Shown: piece after piece, positions 1 through 8,545 of the stretch | Numbering within the stretch: position 1 is the first letter of the stretch | Layout of the letters: every line of letters begins with the position of its first letter | Origin: Stenotrophomonas sp. 169 | GTDB taxonomy: Bacteria; Pseudomonadota; Gammaproteobacteria; Xanthomonadales; Xanthomonadaceae | DNA length: 64,000 bases | NCBI RefSeq assembly: GCF_014621775.1 | Contig: NZ_CP061204.1 | Coordinates: 3,740,501-3,804,500 of the forward strand | Reading direction: 5' to 3' | Position numbers and translations under genes: made by a program | The notes under the pieces: model-generated | Told to the model about the DNA's origin: nothing | What the model saw: only the letters and a program-made list of their open reading frames with translations | The model's database searches: none

Positions 1-144
1 CCGACCGCTGACATGGGCCGGCTGGCCAGCCAACAGTTGATCGACCGCATCCGCGCCCCTGCCGCCGGCGCCATGATCACCCTGGAGCACACCGTGCTGG
101 TGCGCGAGTCGACCGCCGCACCGGGGCGGCGCGCCGGCGCGTAG
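1..144 (+). CDS. LacI-family transcriptional regulator, C-terminal end (partial)
   Basis: The window opens inside a reading frame that codes 47 residues and stops with TAG. The tail (RLASQQLIDRI..., then MITLEHTVLVRESTA) matches the end of LacI/GalR-family sugar-responsive repressors, which typically finish with a strand reading LVVRESTAPP. The DNA-binding N-terminus lies outside the window, so the effector sugar cannot be told. A LacI-type palindrome lies upstream of the TonB-dependent receptor at 905-920, which suggests that this regulator controls that receptor. In Xanthomonadaceae such repressors are often neighbours of carbohydrate-uptake receptors. The family call rests only on the C-terminal motif. 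Confidence 0.7.
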   Translation, partial: PTADMGRLASQQLIDRIRAPAAGAMITLEHTVLVRESTAAPGRRAGA

Positions 145-642
145 CGCAGAGCCACGCTCGGCGGGATCCTCCCGCCCACGGCCCGCTGCGCTCGCCGACC
201 ATGGGTCGGCGCTACCTATCTCGGACGGAATCATCCCGCGGCCCGTTGCACATGCTCTGGTAGCGCCGAGCCACGCTCGGCGGAATCCTGCCGCCTACGG
301 CCCGCTGCGCTCGCCGACCATGGGTCGGCGCTACCTATCTCGGACGGAATCATCCGCGGCCCGTTGCACATGCTCTGGTAACGCCGAGCCACGCTCGGCG
401 GAATCCTGCCGCTCACGGCCCGCTGCGCTCGCCGACCATGGGTCGGCGCTACCTATCTCGGACGGAATCATCCGCGGCCCGTTGCACATGCTCTGGTAGC
501 GCCGAGCCACGCTCGGCGGAATCCTGCCGCTCACGGCCCGCTGCGCTCGCCGACCATGGGTCGGCGCTACCTATCTCGGACGCTCGGCGGAATCCTGCCG
601 CCTACGGACCGCTGCGCTCGCCGACCATGGGTCAGCGCTACC
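142..642. repeat. Tandem array of composite SMAG (GTAG palindrome) repeats, period about 118 bp
   Basis: Four successive units begin at about 142, 261, 379 and 497. Each holds one SMAG arm (TAGCGCCGAGCCACGCTCGGCG), an inverted partner (CCGACCATGGGTCGGCGCTACC) and a shared spacer containing TATCTCGGACGGAATCATC. The last unit is rearranged at about 580 and ends in an extra inverted arm near 642. The units are almost identical, so they arose by recent tandem duplication. Short frames read through the array are repeat translations and not genes. Confidence 0.85.
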
Positions 643-904
643 GACGGCGCGCCAGGCTTGCTTGGCCGGGAGGTGAAGCGCTTGCGGGCGAATTGTCGAG
701 CGCTGTCAGTCGGCGGTGATTTATCTGCGCAGAACTGTTGCGCAACGCAGCACGCCGCTGAGCAGGGCACGTGCGCTTCCACCGATGCGTCCTGCGCGCG
801 TGGACACAGGCAGGACAACACTTTGCCGTATGTGGCCTCCCATCGTCATGCCATTCAGCTGGCAGCAGGCCGCGCTGCCTGCGGGGGCGGTCCATGTCAG
901 TTTG

Positions 905-933
905 TTGACAACGCTGTCAACGCAACCCCAAAT
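905..933 (+). promoter_or_regulatory. LacI-type operator overlapping a possible promoter of the TonB-dependent receptor
   Basis: TTGACAACGCTGTCAA at 905-920 is a near-perfect palindrome (arms TTGACA and TGTCAA) with the CG centre typical of LacI-family operators. The left arm is also a perfect -35 hexamer, and 17 bp downstream is a weak -10-like CCAAAT at 928-933. Binding of the neighbouring LacI-family protein would block such a promoter. The palindrome is seen directly; its use as an operator is inferred. Confidence 0.5.
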
Positions 934-1009
934 CGCTCCCGTCAAGCAGTTGCCGCGTTTCAGCCGAACTTAAACCCGCTGTTTCCGCACTCCCTGGGGA
1001 GGGATCGCA

Positions 1010-4000
1010 ATGAGGATGTACAAGGCCGTACCCCGCAAGACGATGCTCGCTTCCGCCCTGATGCTTGCCGTGGCTGCGCCCGGCTGGGCACAGGCACCCG
1101 TTGATCGCCCGTCCGCTACTACGCCGTCGCCGGATGTGGATCCTTCCACGTTGGACACCGTGCAGGTCACCGGTATCCGCGGCAGTCTGACATCGTCGAT
1201 GAACCTCAAACGCGACAGTCAGGGCGTGGTGGATGGCATCGTCGCCGAGGACATCGGCAAGTTCCCCGATACCAACCTCGCCGAGTCACTGCAGCGCATC
1301 AGCGGCGTCTCGATCGACCGCACCTCCAGCGGCGAAGGCTCCAAGGTCACCGTGCGCGGCATCGGCCCGGACTACAACCTGGTGCTGCTGAACGGCCGTC
1401 AGATGCCGGCCTCCAACCTGGGCAACGGCGGCGGTGGACTGTCCGGTTCGCGCTCGTTCGATTTCGCCAACATCGCCTCCGAGTCGATCTCCGCAGTGGA
1501 GGTCTACAAGACCACCCGCGCCGACAACCCGACCGGTGGCATCGGTGCGACGATCAACATCAAGACGCTGCGCCCGCTCGAAGCCGCACCGGTGGTCAGC
1601 CTGGGCATGAAGGCGGTGCACGACACCTCCAACGACAACGTGCCGCGCACGCTGCAGGGATCCAATGTCACCGGCGAACTGTCCGGCATCTTCAGCCAGG
1701 TCTACGCCGATGGACGCTTCGGCGTGGCGCTGAGTGCCAGCCACCAGGAACGTGACTCGGGCTTCAACCAGGCCACCGTGGCGGAAGGCTGGGCAACACT
1801 GCGCGGCGACGATACCAGCGACTGGCGCGCACTGCCGCAGCCGGGCACCGGCTATTCGGACCGCATCACCAACCGTCCCGGTGCGGAGGACATCTACGGC
1901 CGCCCGCAGAACACCGCGTACAACGTCAACGCCGTGCAGCGCCAGCGCACCAACGGCCAGGCCACGCTGCAGTGGAAGCCGCTGGACAACGTCACCACCA
2001 CGCTGGACTACACTTATGTCGAGAACAAGGTGCAGCAGCAGCGCAGCGAACTGTCGGTGTGGTTCAACTACGGCCCCGGTGACAGCACCTGGACCGATGG
2101 TCCGATCGCCGCACCCATCGTGTACAGCGAGGACGTGGTCAACGGAGACGTGGCCATGGGCGGCATGAAGCTCGCCACGAAAAACAGCATGGAATCGCTG
2201 GGGTTCAACGTCGAGTGGGAAGTCAACGACGCGCTCGACATGTCGTTCGATTACCACCGTGCCAGCGCCGAATCGCAGCCGGATGGCCCCTATGGATCGG
2301 CCGGCGTGCTCGGCGTGGCGGCCTATGTGCGCGGCACGACCACCGTGGATTACAGCGGCGACCTGCCGATCATCAACATCGCACTGCCGCCGGGCGGCGT
2401 GCAGGCCGCCGATGCACTGGTCACCGGTTCGGTGTTCCAGAACAGTTACAACAAATCCGAAGTGGAGCAGTTGCAGGCCAAGGGCGTGTTCCGTTTCGCC
2501 GACTACTCGGCGCTCGATTTCGGCGTGGGCCACACCCAGGTGGACAACCGGTCCGCAGCGGCGATCCAGCAACGTGACAGCTGGGGCGGCGTCGGCACGC
2601 CGGCCGACTACGATGACAGTATCTGGTACGCCGATGACATGGGCAAATACTTCAAGGCGTTCTCCGGCCATGACGATCCGCGCCTGACGGGTCAGTTCCT
2701 AGTGTTCGATTTCGATCGCCTGCGTGACCGTGCGGCGCAGGTGGCCAACGGCGCCGAGCCCGCGTGCCCGACGTGCTATCTCGCCCCGACCGAGTACTCC
2801 GAAGACATCCGTACCAGCGAAAAATCCAAGAGCGCCTACCTGCAGTACCGCACCACCTTTGACTGGAACATGCCACTGCACATCGCAGCCGGCGTGCGCT
2901 ATGAACAGACCGAAGTGGAATCGTTGGCGCTGGTCCGGGTGCCCACCTCGATCAGCTGGAACTCACTCAACGAGTTCAACATCACCTATGCCGACGACGG
3001 CGCGTTCATCGGCGGCCAGGGCAAGTACGATTACGTGCTGCCCAACGTCGACCTCAAGCTGGACATCAACGAGTCGCTGGCGCTGCGCGGCAGCTACAGC
3101 CGCAGCCTGGGCCGTCCAGGCTGGACGCAGATCGAAAGCGGGCAGCGCCTGGACAACATCGTGCGCACGCAGGGGGGCACCGGTTCGCGCGGCAACCCGG
3201 CGCTGGAGCCGCTGCTGTCGGACAACTTCGACCTTTCGCTGGAGTGGTACTACGGCGACGCCAGCTACGCCTCGGTCGGGTTCTTCCGCAAGAACATCAA
3301 GAACTTCATCAGCAACACCATCGCCCGCGAAGATGCCGGCAGCCTGCACACGCCGGTCGGCGGGGCGTACTGGAACGAAGCGCTGGCGTCGGGCTGCGTC
3401 ACCACCGACACGGTGTGCATCCGTAATTACATCTTCACCAACCACGCCGGTGACCCGGGCGTTGTGTCTACCGGCGTCAACTCGGCCGGCCAGCAGACCG
3501 GCAGCATCGTCGGCCAGCCGGGTGACCCGATCGCAGGGTTCGACATCACCCTGCCAGCCAACCAGCGTTCGGATCATCTGCAAGGCTGGGAGGTGGCGGT
3601 GCAGCACCTGTTCGGCGAGTCCGGCTTCGGCGTGGCGGCGAACTACACCAAGGTGAAATCCGGACTGACGTTCGACAACCTGAGCCTGGGCGATCAGTAT
3701 CCGATGGTCGGCCTGAGCGATTCGGCCAATGCGGTACTGTTCTATGACAAGCACGCCTGGCAGATCCGCGCGGCCTACAACTGGCGCGACAAGTTCCTCA
3801 ACGGCATCGGTGGCCAAGGGCCAAACCCGAACTACACCGAAGCGTATGGCCAGCTCGATCTGAACATCAGCTACGCGGTGACCGAGCAGCTGACGCTGAG
3901 CGTGGAAGCGATCAACCTGACCGACGAAACGATGCGCACCTACGCCCGCCACAGCAACATGCTGCGCTATGCCACCCAGACCGGCCCTCGCTACATGTTC

Positions 4001-4021
4001 GGCGTGCGCTACAAGTTCTGA
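1010..4021 (+). CDS. TonB-dependent receptor (Xanthomonas/Caulobacter large type)
   Basis: This 1003-residue protein is an outer-membrane beta-barrel receptor for energised uptake of a nutrient, probably a carbohydrate. A signal peptide covers residues 1 to about 28 (cleavage near GWAQA). A TonB-box-like stretch (LDTVQVTGIRGSL) follows at about 45-58. The plug domain includes AESLQRISGVSIDR and VRGIGPDYNLVLLNGRQ. The rest is barrel, ending in the classic aromatic C-terminus MFGVRYKF. Length and plug features fit the TonB-Xanth-Caul subfamily. GGGAGG precedes the ATG. The cupin-like gene follows after 6 bp, so the two are probably co-transcribed, with control by the LacI-type site upstream. 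The substrate cannot be read from the sequence. Confidence 0.93.
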   Translation: MRMYKAVPRKTMLASALMLAVAAPGWAQAPVDRPSATTPSPDVDPSTLDTVQVTGIRGSLTSSMNLKRDSQGVVDGIVAEDIGKFPDTNLAESLQRISGVSIDRTSSGEGSKVTVRGIGPDYNLVLLNGRQMPASNLGNGGGGLSGSRSFDFANIASESISAVEVYKTTRADNPTGGIGATINIKTLRPLEAAPVVSLGMKAVHDTSNDNVPRTLQGSNVTGELSGIFSQVYADGRFGVALSASHQERDSGFNQATVAEGWATLRGDDTSDWRALPQPGTGYSDRITNRPGAEDIYGRPQNTAYNVNAVQRQRTNGQATLQWKPLDNVTTTLDYTYVENKVQQQRSELSVWFNYGPGDSTWTDGPIAAPIVYSEDVVNGDVAMGGMKLATKNSMESLGFNVEWEVNDALDMSFDYHRASAESQPDGPYGSAGVLGVAAYVRGTTTVDYSGDLPIINIALPPGGVQAADALVTGSVFQNSYNKSEVEQLQAKGVFRFADYSALDFGVGHTQVDNRSAAAIQQRDSWGGVGTPADYDDSIWYADDMGKYFKAFSGHDDPRLTGQFLVFDFDRLRDRAAQVANGAEPACPTCYLAPTEYSEDIRTSEKSKSAYLQYRTTFDWNMPLHIAAGVRYEQTEVESLALVRVPTSISWNSLNEFNITYADDGAFIGGQGKYDYVLPNVDLKLDINESLALRGSYSRSLGRPGWTQIESGQRLDNIVRTQGGTGSRGNPALEPLLSDNFDLSLEWYYGDASYASVGFFRKNIKNFISNTIAREDAGSLHTPVGGAYWNEALASGCVTTDTVCIRNYIFTNHAGDPGVVSTGVNSAGQQTGSIVGQPGDPIAGFDITLPANQRSDHLQGWEVAVQHLFGESGFGVAANYTKVKSGLTFDNLSLGDQYPMVGLSDSANAVLFYDKHAWQIRAAYNWRDKFLNGIGGQGPNPNYTEAYGQLDLNISYAVTEQLTLSVEAINLTDETMRTYARHSNMLRYATQTGPRYMFGVRYKF

Positions 4022-4027
4022 GCGGCG

Positions 4028-5047
4028 ATGAACCTGCCCCCGCCCCGCCCGATCGAAGAAGTCCCGCTCGCGGATCCTGCGGCACTGCCTGCCGCACTAC
4101 TGAGCTGGACCACACCGAAGGTGGTGCGGGGGCTTGCCGGCGCGTGGCCGCTGGTCCAGGCGGGGCAGCGCTCCGACGCGGCGGCGGCGGACTACCTCAA
4201 GCGCTTCGACCACGGTGGCATGCCGGTCACCGCCACCACCGCGGCGCCCAGCGCGAAGGGCCGGGTGTTCTACAACGAAGACCTGAGTGGTTTCAATTTC
4301 CGCCGTGAACAGGTGCCGCTGCGCGTGGTGCTGGACACCCTGCTCAAGTACCGCAGCGATCCGGACGCACCGACCATCTATGTGGCATCCACTACGCTGG
4401 ATACCTACCTGCCCGGACTGCGGGAGGAGAATCCACTGGCGCTGGGACAGGCCGATGCACTGGCCAGCATCTGGATCGGCAACCGCTCGCGGATCGCGGC
4501 GCACTACGACGCACCGGACAACCTGGCCTGCGTGGCGGCCGGGCGTCGACGCGTCACGCTGTTCCCACCGGAGCAGGTAGGTAACCTCTACGTGGGTCCG
4601 CTCGACTTCACCCCCGCCGGTCAGGCGATCAGCCTGGTCGACTTCGCCGCACCGGACCTGCAGCGTTTTCCGCGATTTGCCGAGGCGATGGCGCATGCGC
4701 AGGTGGCTGAGCTGGAGCCTGGCGATGCGGTGTTCATTCCCTCGCTGTGGTGGCACCACATGGAAGGGCTGGCCCCCTTCAATGTGCTGGTGAACTACTG
4801 GTGGCGCCCGGTGCCGGCATGGGCCGATTCGCCGATGAACGCCATGATGCTGTCTCTGCTGGCGATACGCGAACTGCCGGCAACCCAGCGCGCAGCGTGG
4901 AAGGCGATGTTCGATCACTACGTGTTCGAGGCCGGCGACCACACCGCCGCCCACATCCCGGCACCCGTACGGGGGGTGCTGGGGGCGTTGGATGAAACAT
5001 CGGCCGCCACCCTGCGCACCACCCTGCGGCAGCGGCTGGACCGCTGA
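4028..5047 (+). CDS. Cupin-like domain protein (cupin_8/JmjC-like), probable Fe(II)-dependent oxygenase fold
   Basis: This 339-residue cytosolic protein has a JmjC-like double-stranded beta-helix. The HxD metal motif is visible (IAAHYDAPDNL, H159 and D161), with a distal histidine in SLWWHHMEGL (H243 or H244), as expected for Fe(II)/2-oxoglutarate-type enzymes. The preceding WIGNRSR and following RRRVTLFPPEQ are typical of the cupin_8 family related to FIH. The gene begins 6 bp after the receptor stop. In Xanthomonas and Caulobacter relatives, such cupins often sit beside TonB-dependent receptors, with unproven roles such as modifying a surface protein. A substrate cannot be assigned. Confidence 0.85.
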   Translation: MNLPPPRPIEEVPLADPAALPAALLSWTTPKVVRGLAGAWPLVQAGQRSDAAAADYLKRFDHGGMPVTATTAAPSAKGRVFYNEDLSGFNFRREQVPLRVVLDTLLKYRSDPDAPTIYVASTTLDTYLPGLREENPLALGQADALASIWIGNRSRIAAHYDAPDNLACVAAGRRRVTLFPPEQVGNLYVGPLDFTPAGQAISLVDFAAPDLQRFPRFAEAMAHAQVAELEPGDAVFIPSLWWHHMEGLAPFNVLVNYWWRPVPAWADSPMNAMMLSLLAIRELPATQRAAWKAMFDHYVFEAGDHTAAHIPAPVRGVLGALDETSAATLRTTLRQRLDR

Positions 5048-5095
5048 CGCGGTGCCCTGTGCGGCGGACCATCGCCGCCCGCAGTGCGCCCACCT

Positions 5096-5263
5096 GTAGC
5101 GCCGAGCCATGCTCGGCGGAGTGTGCCCGGCACCGCCACGCCTGACCTGCGCCGCGCACCCCGCTCGCCGTAGCGCCGAGCCATGCTCGGCGGAATGTGT
5201 CCGGCACCGCCACGCCTGACACAGGCCGCGCTGCGCGCTCGCCGAGCATGGCTCGGCGCTACC
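5096..5263. repeat. SMAG repeat cluster (three arms)
   Basis: Two direct arms (GTAGCGCCGAGCCATGCTCGGCGG at about 5096 and 5170) and one inverted arm ending GCTCGGCGCTACC at 5263 fill the gap between the cupin gene and the diguanylate cyclase. The two direct copies are followed by nearly the same spacer (CCGGCACCGCCACGCCTGAC), so this is a partial tandem duplication. Confidence 0.85.
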
Positions 5264-5409
5264 CCCATCGCCTTGTCGCTTTCGGCGATAATGGCACCGC
5301 CATCCCCATCGAACCGTGCGCAGCCTGATGCGTGCGGGCGTTGTCCCTCGCTGTCGCTCAACCCGTTCCCATCGGTTGGCCCAGCATCAGACAGGCCCGA
5401 CCTGCCCGC

Positions 5410-6978
5410 ATGCGCATCATGTCAAAACGCCTGAACCTGGGCTCGCTCATTCTTGCCCTGGCCCTGCTCAGCGCAGTGGTCGCGCTGGCCAATACCCTGA
5501 TGGCCAGCTACCGCGTGCAGCGTGACCAGCTGATCAGCAATACCTTGGAAGCCAACCGGGTATACGCCAACAAACTGGCCGAGACCACGCAGAATTTCAT
5601 CCTCTCCTCGCAGCAGCAGCTGGCGTATACGGCCATGCTGCTCGGCCGGGCCGACATGGAGGCCCACCGTGCACAGGATGAGGCCAGTCGCCTGCAGCTG
5701 CAGACCAACAGCTTCAACTCGGTACTGATCGTCAACGAAACCGGACTGGTGCTGGCAACCTCACCGCAGACGCTGCACCTGAAGGGCGACACCCTGCACA
5801 GCGTGGGCAACCAGATAGCCCTGGAGCGGCGCCAGCCGATGGTCAGTGATCCTTACGACTCCACCACCGGAAAGCTGCTGGTGGCGATGTCGCATCCGGT
5901 GTTCGATGCGCGGGGCACGTACAAAGGCTATGTCAGCGGCACGATCTACCTGCGCCAGCGCAGCATCCTGCAGAGCCTGCTGGGCACTCATTACTACCGT
6001 GACGGCTCCTACCTCTACGTGGTCGACCGTACCGGCCGCCTGCTGTATCACATCGACCCCGAACGCGTCGGCACTTACGCCCCCGGCAATCCGGTCATCG
6101 AAGCGGTATCGCGCGGGCAACGCGGTGCGGCGCAGATCCGCAACAGCCGGGGCGTGTCGATGCTGGCCGGCTATGCGCCGGTACCCGCCACCGGTTGGGG
6201 CGTGGTCGCGCAGCGTCCAACGGCAGCGACGTTGCAGCCGCTGTCACAGCTGATGTCGGCAGTGATCTGGCGCGCCATCCCGCTGGGAGTACTTTCGCTG
6301 CTGGTGACCTGGTGGTTCGCGCGGCGCATCTCGCTGCCCCTGTGGCAACTGGCGCGCAATGTGCAGGAAGGCGATACGCGCCTTGCCATCAGCGACGTCG
6401 GCAGCATCCGCGCGTGGTACTTCGAAGTGGCTCAGTTGAAGCAGGCCGTGCTGTACAGCATCAACACGCTGCAGGACCGCATCGGCACGCTGAACCGCGC
6501 AAGCCGGACCGATCCATTGACGGGCCTGTTGAACCGTCGCGGACTACAGCAGTCGCTGGAAAGCTGGAAGGTGCAAGGGCAGTCATTCGCGATCCTTGCC
6601 CTCGACATCGATCGGTTCAAGGCCATCAACGACAAGCACGGGCATGCCGTCGGCGACCAGGTCATCGGCCACATCGCCGAACAGATGCGACGCTACTCAC
6701 GCGATGGCGACGTGCTGTGCCGCAACGGCGGCGAAGAGTTCCTGATGCTGCTGCCCACGACCGACGCCGAGCACGCCCTGGCGATCGCCGAGCGGCTGCG
6801 CCAGCAGATCGCTGCGACCGCGGTGGACCCCGTCGGCCACGTCAGCGTGTCGGTCGGCGTCGCGCATTACCCGACCTTTGACGCTGATGCCGAGCAGGCC
6901 CTGCGCATGGCAGACAAGGCGCTGTACATGGCCAAGGAACAGGGTCGCAACCGCAGCGTGGTCTACCCGTACCGCTGA
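5410..6978 (+). CDS. Membrane diguanylate cyclase with extracellular CACHE domain (GGEEF)
   Basis: This 522-residue inner-membrane enzyme is predicted to make cyclic di-GMP from two GTP. A first membrane helix (LGSLILALALLSAVVALAN) is followed by a periplasmic double-CACHE sensor of about 260 residues. Next come a second helix (IPLGVLSLLVTWWFA), a HAMP-like segment and a GGDEF domain. The active-site loop is intact (NGGEEF, residues 440-444), as are FAILALDIDRFKAIND and the final MADKALYMAKEQGRN, so the domain should be catalytic. No RxxD inhibitory site is obvious. The frame opens at 5332, but the first 26 residues do not look like a membrane-protein start. The ATG at 5410 (or 5419) directly precedes the helix; no strong ribosome site separates the two. 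Confidence 0.9.
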   Translation: MRIMSKRLNLGSLILALALLSAVVALANTLMASYRVQRDQLISNTLEANRVYANKLAETTQNFILSSQQQLAYTAMLLGRADMEAHRAQDEASRLQLQTNSFNSVLIVNETGLVLATSPQTLHLKGDTLHSVGNQIALERRQPMVSDPYDSTTGKLLVAMSHPVFDARGTYKGYVSGTIYLRQRSILQSLLGTHYYRDGSYLYVVDRTGRLLYHIDPERVGTYAPGNPVIEAVSRGQRGAAQIRNSRGVSMLAGYAPVPATGWGVVAQRPTAATLQPLSQLMSAVIWRAIPLGVLSLLVTWWFARRISLPLWQLARNVQEGDTRLAISDVGSIRAWYFEVAQLKQAVLYSINTLQDRIGTLNRASRTDPLTGLLNRRGLQQSLESWKVQGQSFAILALDIDRFKAINDKHGHAVGDQVIGHIAEQMRRYSRDGDVLCRNGGEEFLMLLPTTDAEHALAIAERLRQQIAATAVDPVGHVSVSVGVAHYPTFDADAEQALRMADKALYMAKEQGRNRSVVYPYR

Positions 6979-6984
6979 CCTCTG

Positions 6985-7010
6985 GTAGCGCCGAGCCGTG
7001 CTCGGCGAGC
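6985..7010. repeat. Single SMAG arm
   Basis: GTAGCGCCGAGCCGTGCTCGGCG lies just after the diguanylate cyclase stop. No inverted partner is visible nearby, so this is a monomeric copy. Confidence 0.75.
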
Positions 7011-7104
7011 GACATGCGCGGCCTGCATCGATCAGCGTGTTGCCTCGACGGCAAGCCGCCGAGCGTGGCGCGAGGACGTCCTGATCCGGCAACCTCATCG
7101 CCTG

Positions 7105-7449
7105 CTAGGCAAGCTCTCTGATGCGTTCCCGCTCGGTATCACGGGAGACGCCCGAGGGACTGAGCGCCGAGCCAGTTCGCCATGCCGCGGATACTTGATA
7201 GGCATCGCGAATCAGCTGCGCATACTGGTCAAGAGAGAGCTGAGGAGCCACAGCAGCCCGTTCTCCGGCGGGACGTATGATGTCGGCGCCAACGCGTGAT
7301 CGTGGCCGCGCGGGCTGCGCCATGTCCGGCATCAAGCCATTGCCGATCCTTCTTATCTGTGGCCCGCGGTCGAGAACGAAGGGGGCACCAGGCAGAATGG
7401 GTTGAGGGTACTGCGCAGTGATTGAAGCAGGGGAGCCGATGCGGCACAT
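7105..7449 (-). CDS. Hypothetical protein of unknown family (doubtful)
   Basis: An open frame of 114 residues begins MCRIGSPASITAQ and ends SRDTERERIRELA. I do not recognise a domain. The C-terminal half (LSLDQYAQLIRDAYQ...) looks like a genuine amphipathic helix, while the N-terminal half is proline-rich and ordinary. No good ribosome site precedes the ATG, and the frame stays open upstream of it (KTEGQDDAAPVSCASG...), so this may be the remnant of a longer gene. It faces away from the diguanylate cyclase. The rest of the gap to 7626 shows only a GACGGCC/GGCCGTC-type hairpin near 7595-7611. Confidence 0.25.
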   Translation of the reverse strand: MCRIGSPASITAQYPQPILPGAPFVLDRGPQIRRIGNGLMPDMAQPARPRSRVGADIIRPAGERAAVAPQLSLDQYAQLIRDAYQVSAAWRTGSALSPSGVSRDTERERIRELA

Positions 7450-7626
7450 ATCGCAAAGCCCAGCAGGGAGTCCAGACGCACACGATACTGGCGCGGCATC
7501 ATCCTGGCCTTCAGTTTTGCGCCAGACCGTCAGAACCTGATTGGTTCAGGCCTGCCGGTACTTACGCGAACAAGCCTGCCGGCGACGGGGACTGACGGCC
7601 AGCGGCCGTCACTACCCGAACCGTGC

Positions 7627-8496
7627 TCAGCCCAGCGGGGTCAACAAGCGGGGGCCTTTGTCTTCCCCACCCACCTTGTACACGCCACCGGCGACGAGCG
7701 TATCGGTCGCATCCTTCTCACCTTCGCCTTCGGACAGCCACGGTGCCCGCGATTTCGGACCCGGTATGAAGGCCTGCCACTGACCGTAACGCGCGGACGA
7801 TCCCTCGATGGAATACTGCACCGGAACGCGCACGGTCCAGTGATCCTCCTCTACGTCGCTACCCGTGGTCGGTGGGCGGAACGTCCACTTGCGCGCCGCC
7901 AGCAGGGCGTTGCGTTCCATCAGCGCGCGCAGGCTCTTCAACTGCCGCTCCGATCCCACCACGTGCATGTTCACCTGCTCTGCCACCACATCGGCGACCG
8001 TGCCATCGCGTGCCACACGCAGCAGCAGATTCACCACGCCGGCGCCCCGCGCATCGAAAAGCGCCTGCGGATAGGCCGGCGGGTTCATGCGCAGAAACGT
8101 CACCGTGTCAGTCGCCTTAGGGTCGTACTCTTCGAAGCTGGCGCTTTTCAGCACCACATTCATGCTCTGCTCGTCGGCACGCTCTGCCGCCAAGCGCAGG
8201 CTGACCGGGCTCTTGGCGCGAACCGCTTTGCCATCGCGCAGCACCGGCTCGAAACGCCACTGAGCGACCGTGCGTTTGACCAGATCCCTTATGTCCGCAT
8301 CGACCTTGTCTTCATGGTCCAGCGTGAAGCCATCTACCGAGCCGTCGGTCGCGATGCCGACGGTGCCGGTGAGGACCATGCTGCCTTCGATCTGCGCGCG
8401 CGCCGCGCGGGCGGATTGCGCCGGCGCCGTGTCGGGTACCAGCATGCCGCCGGTGCCGAGGGCCAAGGCTATTCCAAGCAAAAGATTCGTACGCAT
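7627..8496 (-). CDS. Periplasmic protein with TonB C-terminal-like domains
   Basis: This 289-residue exported protein has a signal peptide (MRTNLLLGIALALGTGG, cleaved near DTAPAQS). It then carries two segments resembling the TonB C-terminal fold. The first is GTVGIATDGSVDGFTL...AQWRFEPVLRDGKAV; the second is NPPAYPQALFDARGAGVVNL...ARKWTFRPPTTG. TonB C-terminal domains bind TonB boxes or shuttle in the periplasm, but this protein has a cleavable signal instead of a retained N-terminal anchor, so it is not a classical TonB. The ATG at 8496 is preceded by CGGAG; the longer upstream frame would overlap aceK. The gene lies 49 bp downstream of aceK on the same strand and may share its transcript. 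Its role is unknown. Confidence 0.7.
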   Translation of the reverse strand: MRTNLLLGIALALGTGGMLVPDTAPAQSARAARAQIEGSMVLTGTVGIATDGSVDGFTLDHEDKVDADIRDLVKRTVAQWRFEPVLRDGKAVRAKSPVSLRLAAERADEQSMNVVLKSASFEEYDPKATDTVTFLRMNPPAYPQALFDARGAGVVNLLLRVARDGTVADVVAEQVNMHVVGSERQLKSLRALMERNALLAARKWTFRPPTTGSDVEEDHWTVRVPVQYSIEGSSARYGQWQAFIPGPKSRAPWLSEGEGEKDATDTLVAGGVYKVGGEDKGPRLLTPLG

Positions 8497-8545
8497 CCTG
8501 ACTGCTCCGTGTCGATGAGCGCCAAGCCTAGCAATCTCCACCGGC

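Noticed and set aside
142..642. Regular tandem repeats suggesting a CRISPR array
   Set aside because: The units are about 118 bp, nearly identical throughout with no unique spacers, made of SMAG palindromes, and no cas genes are present.
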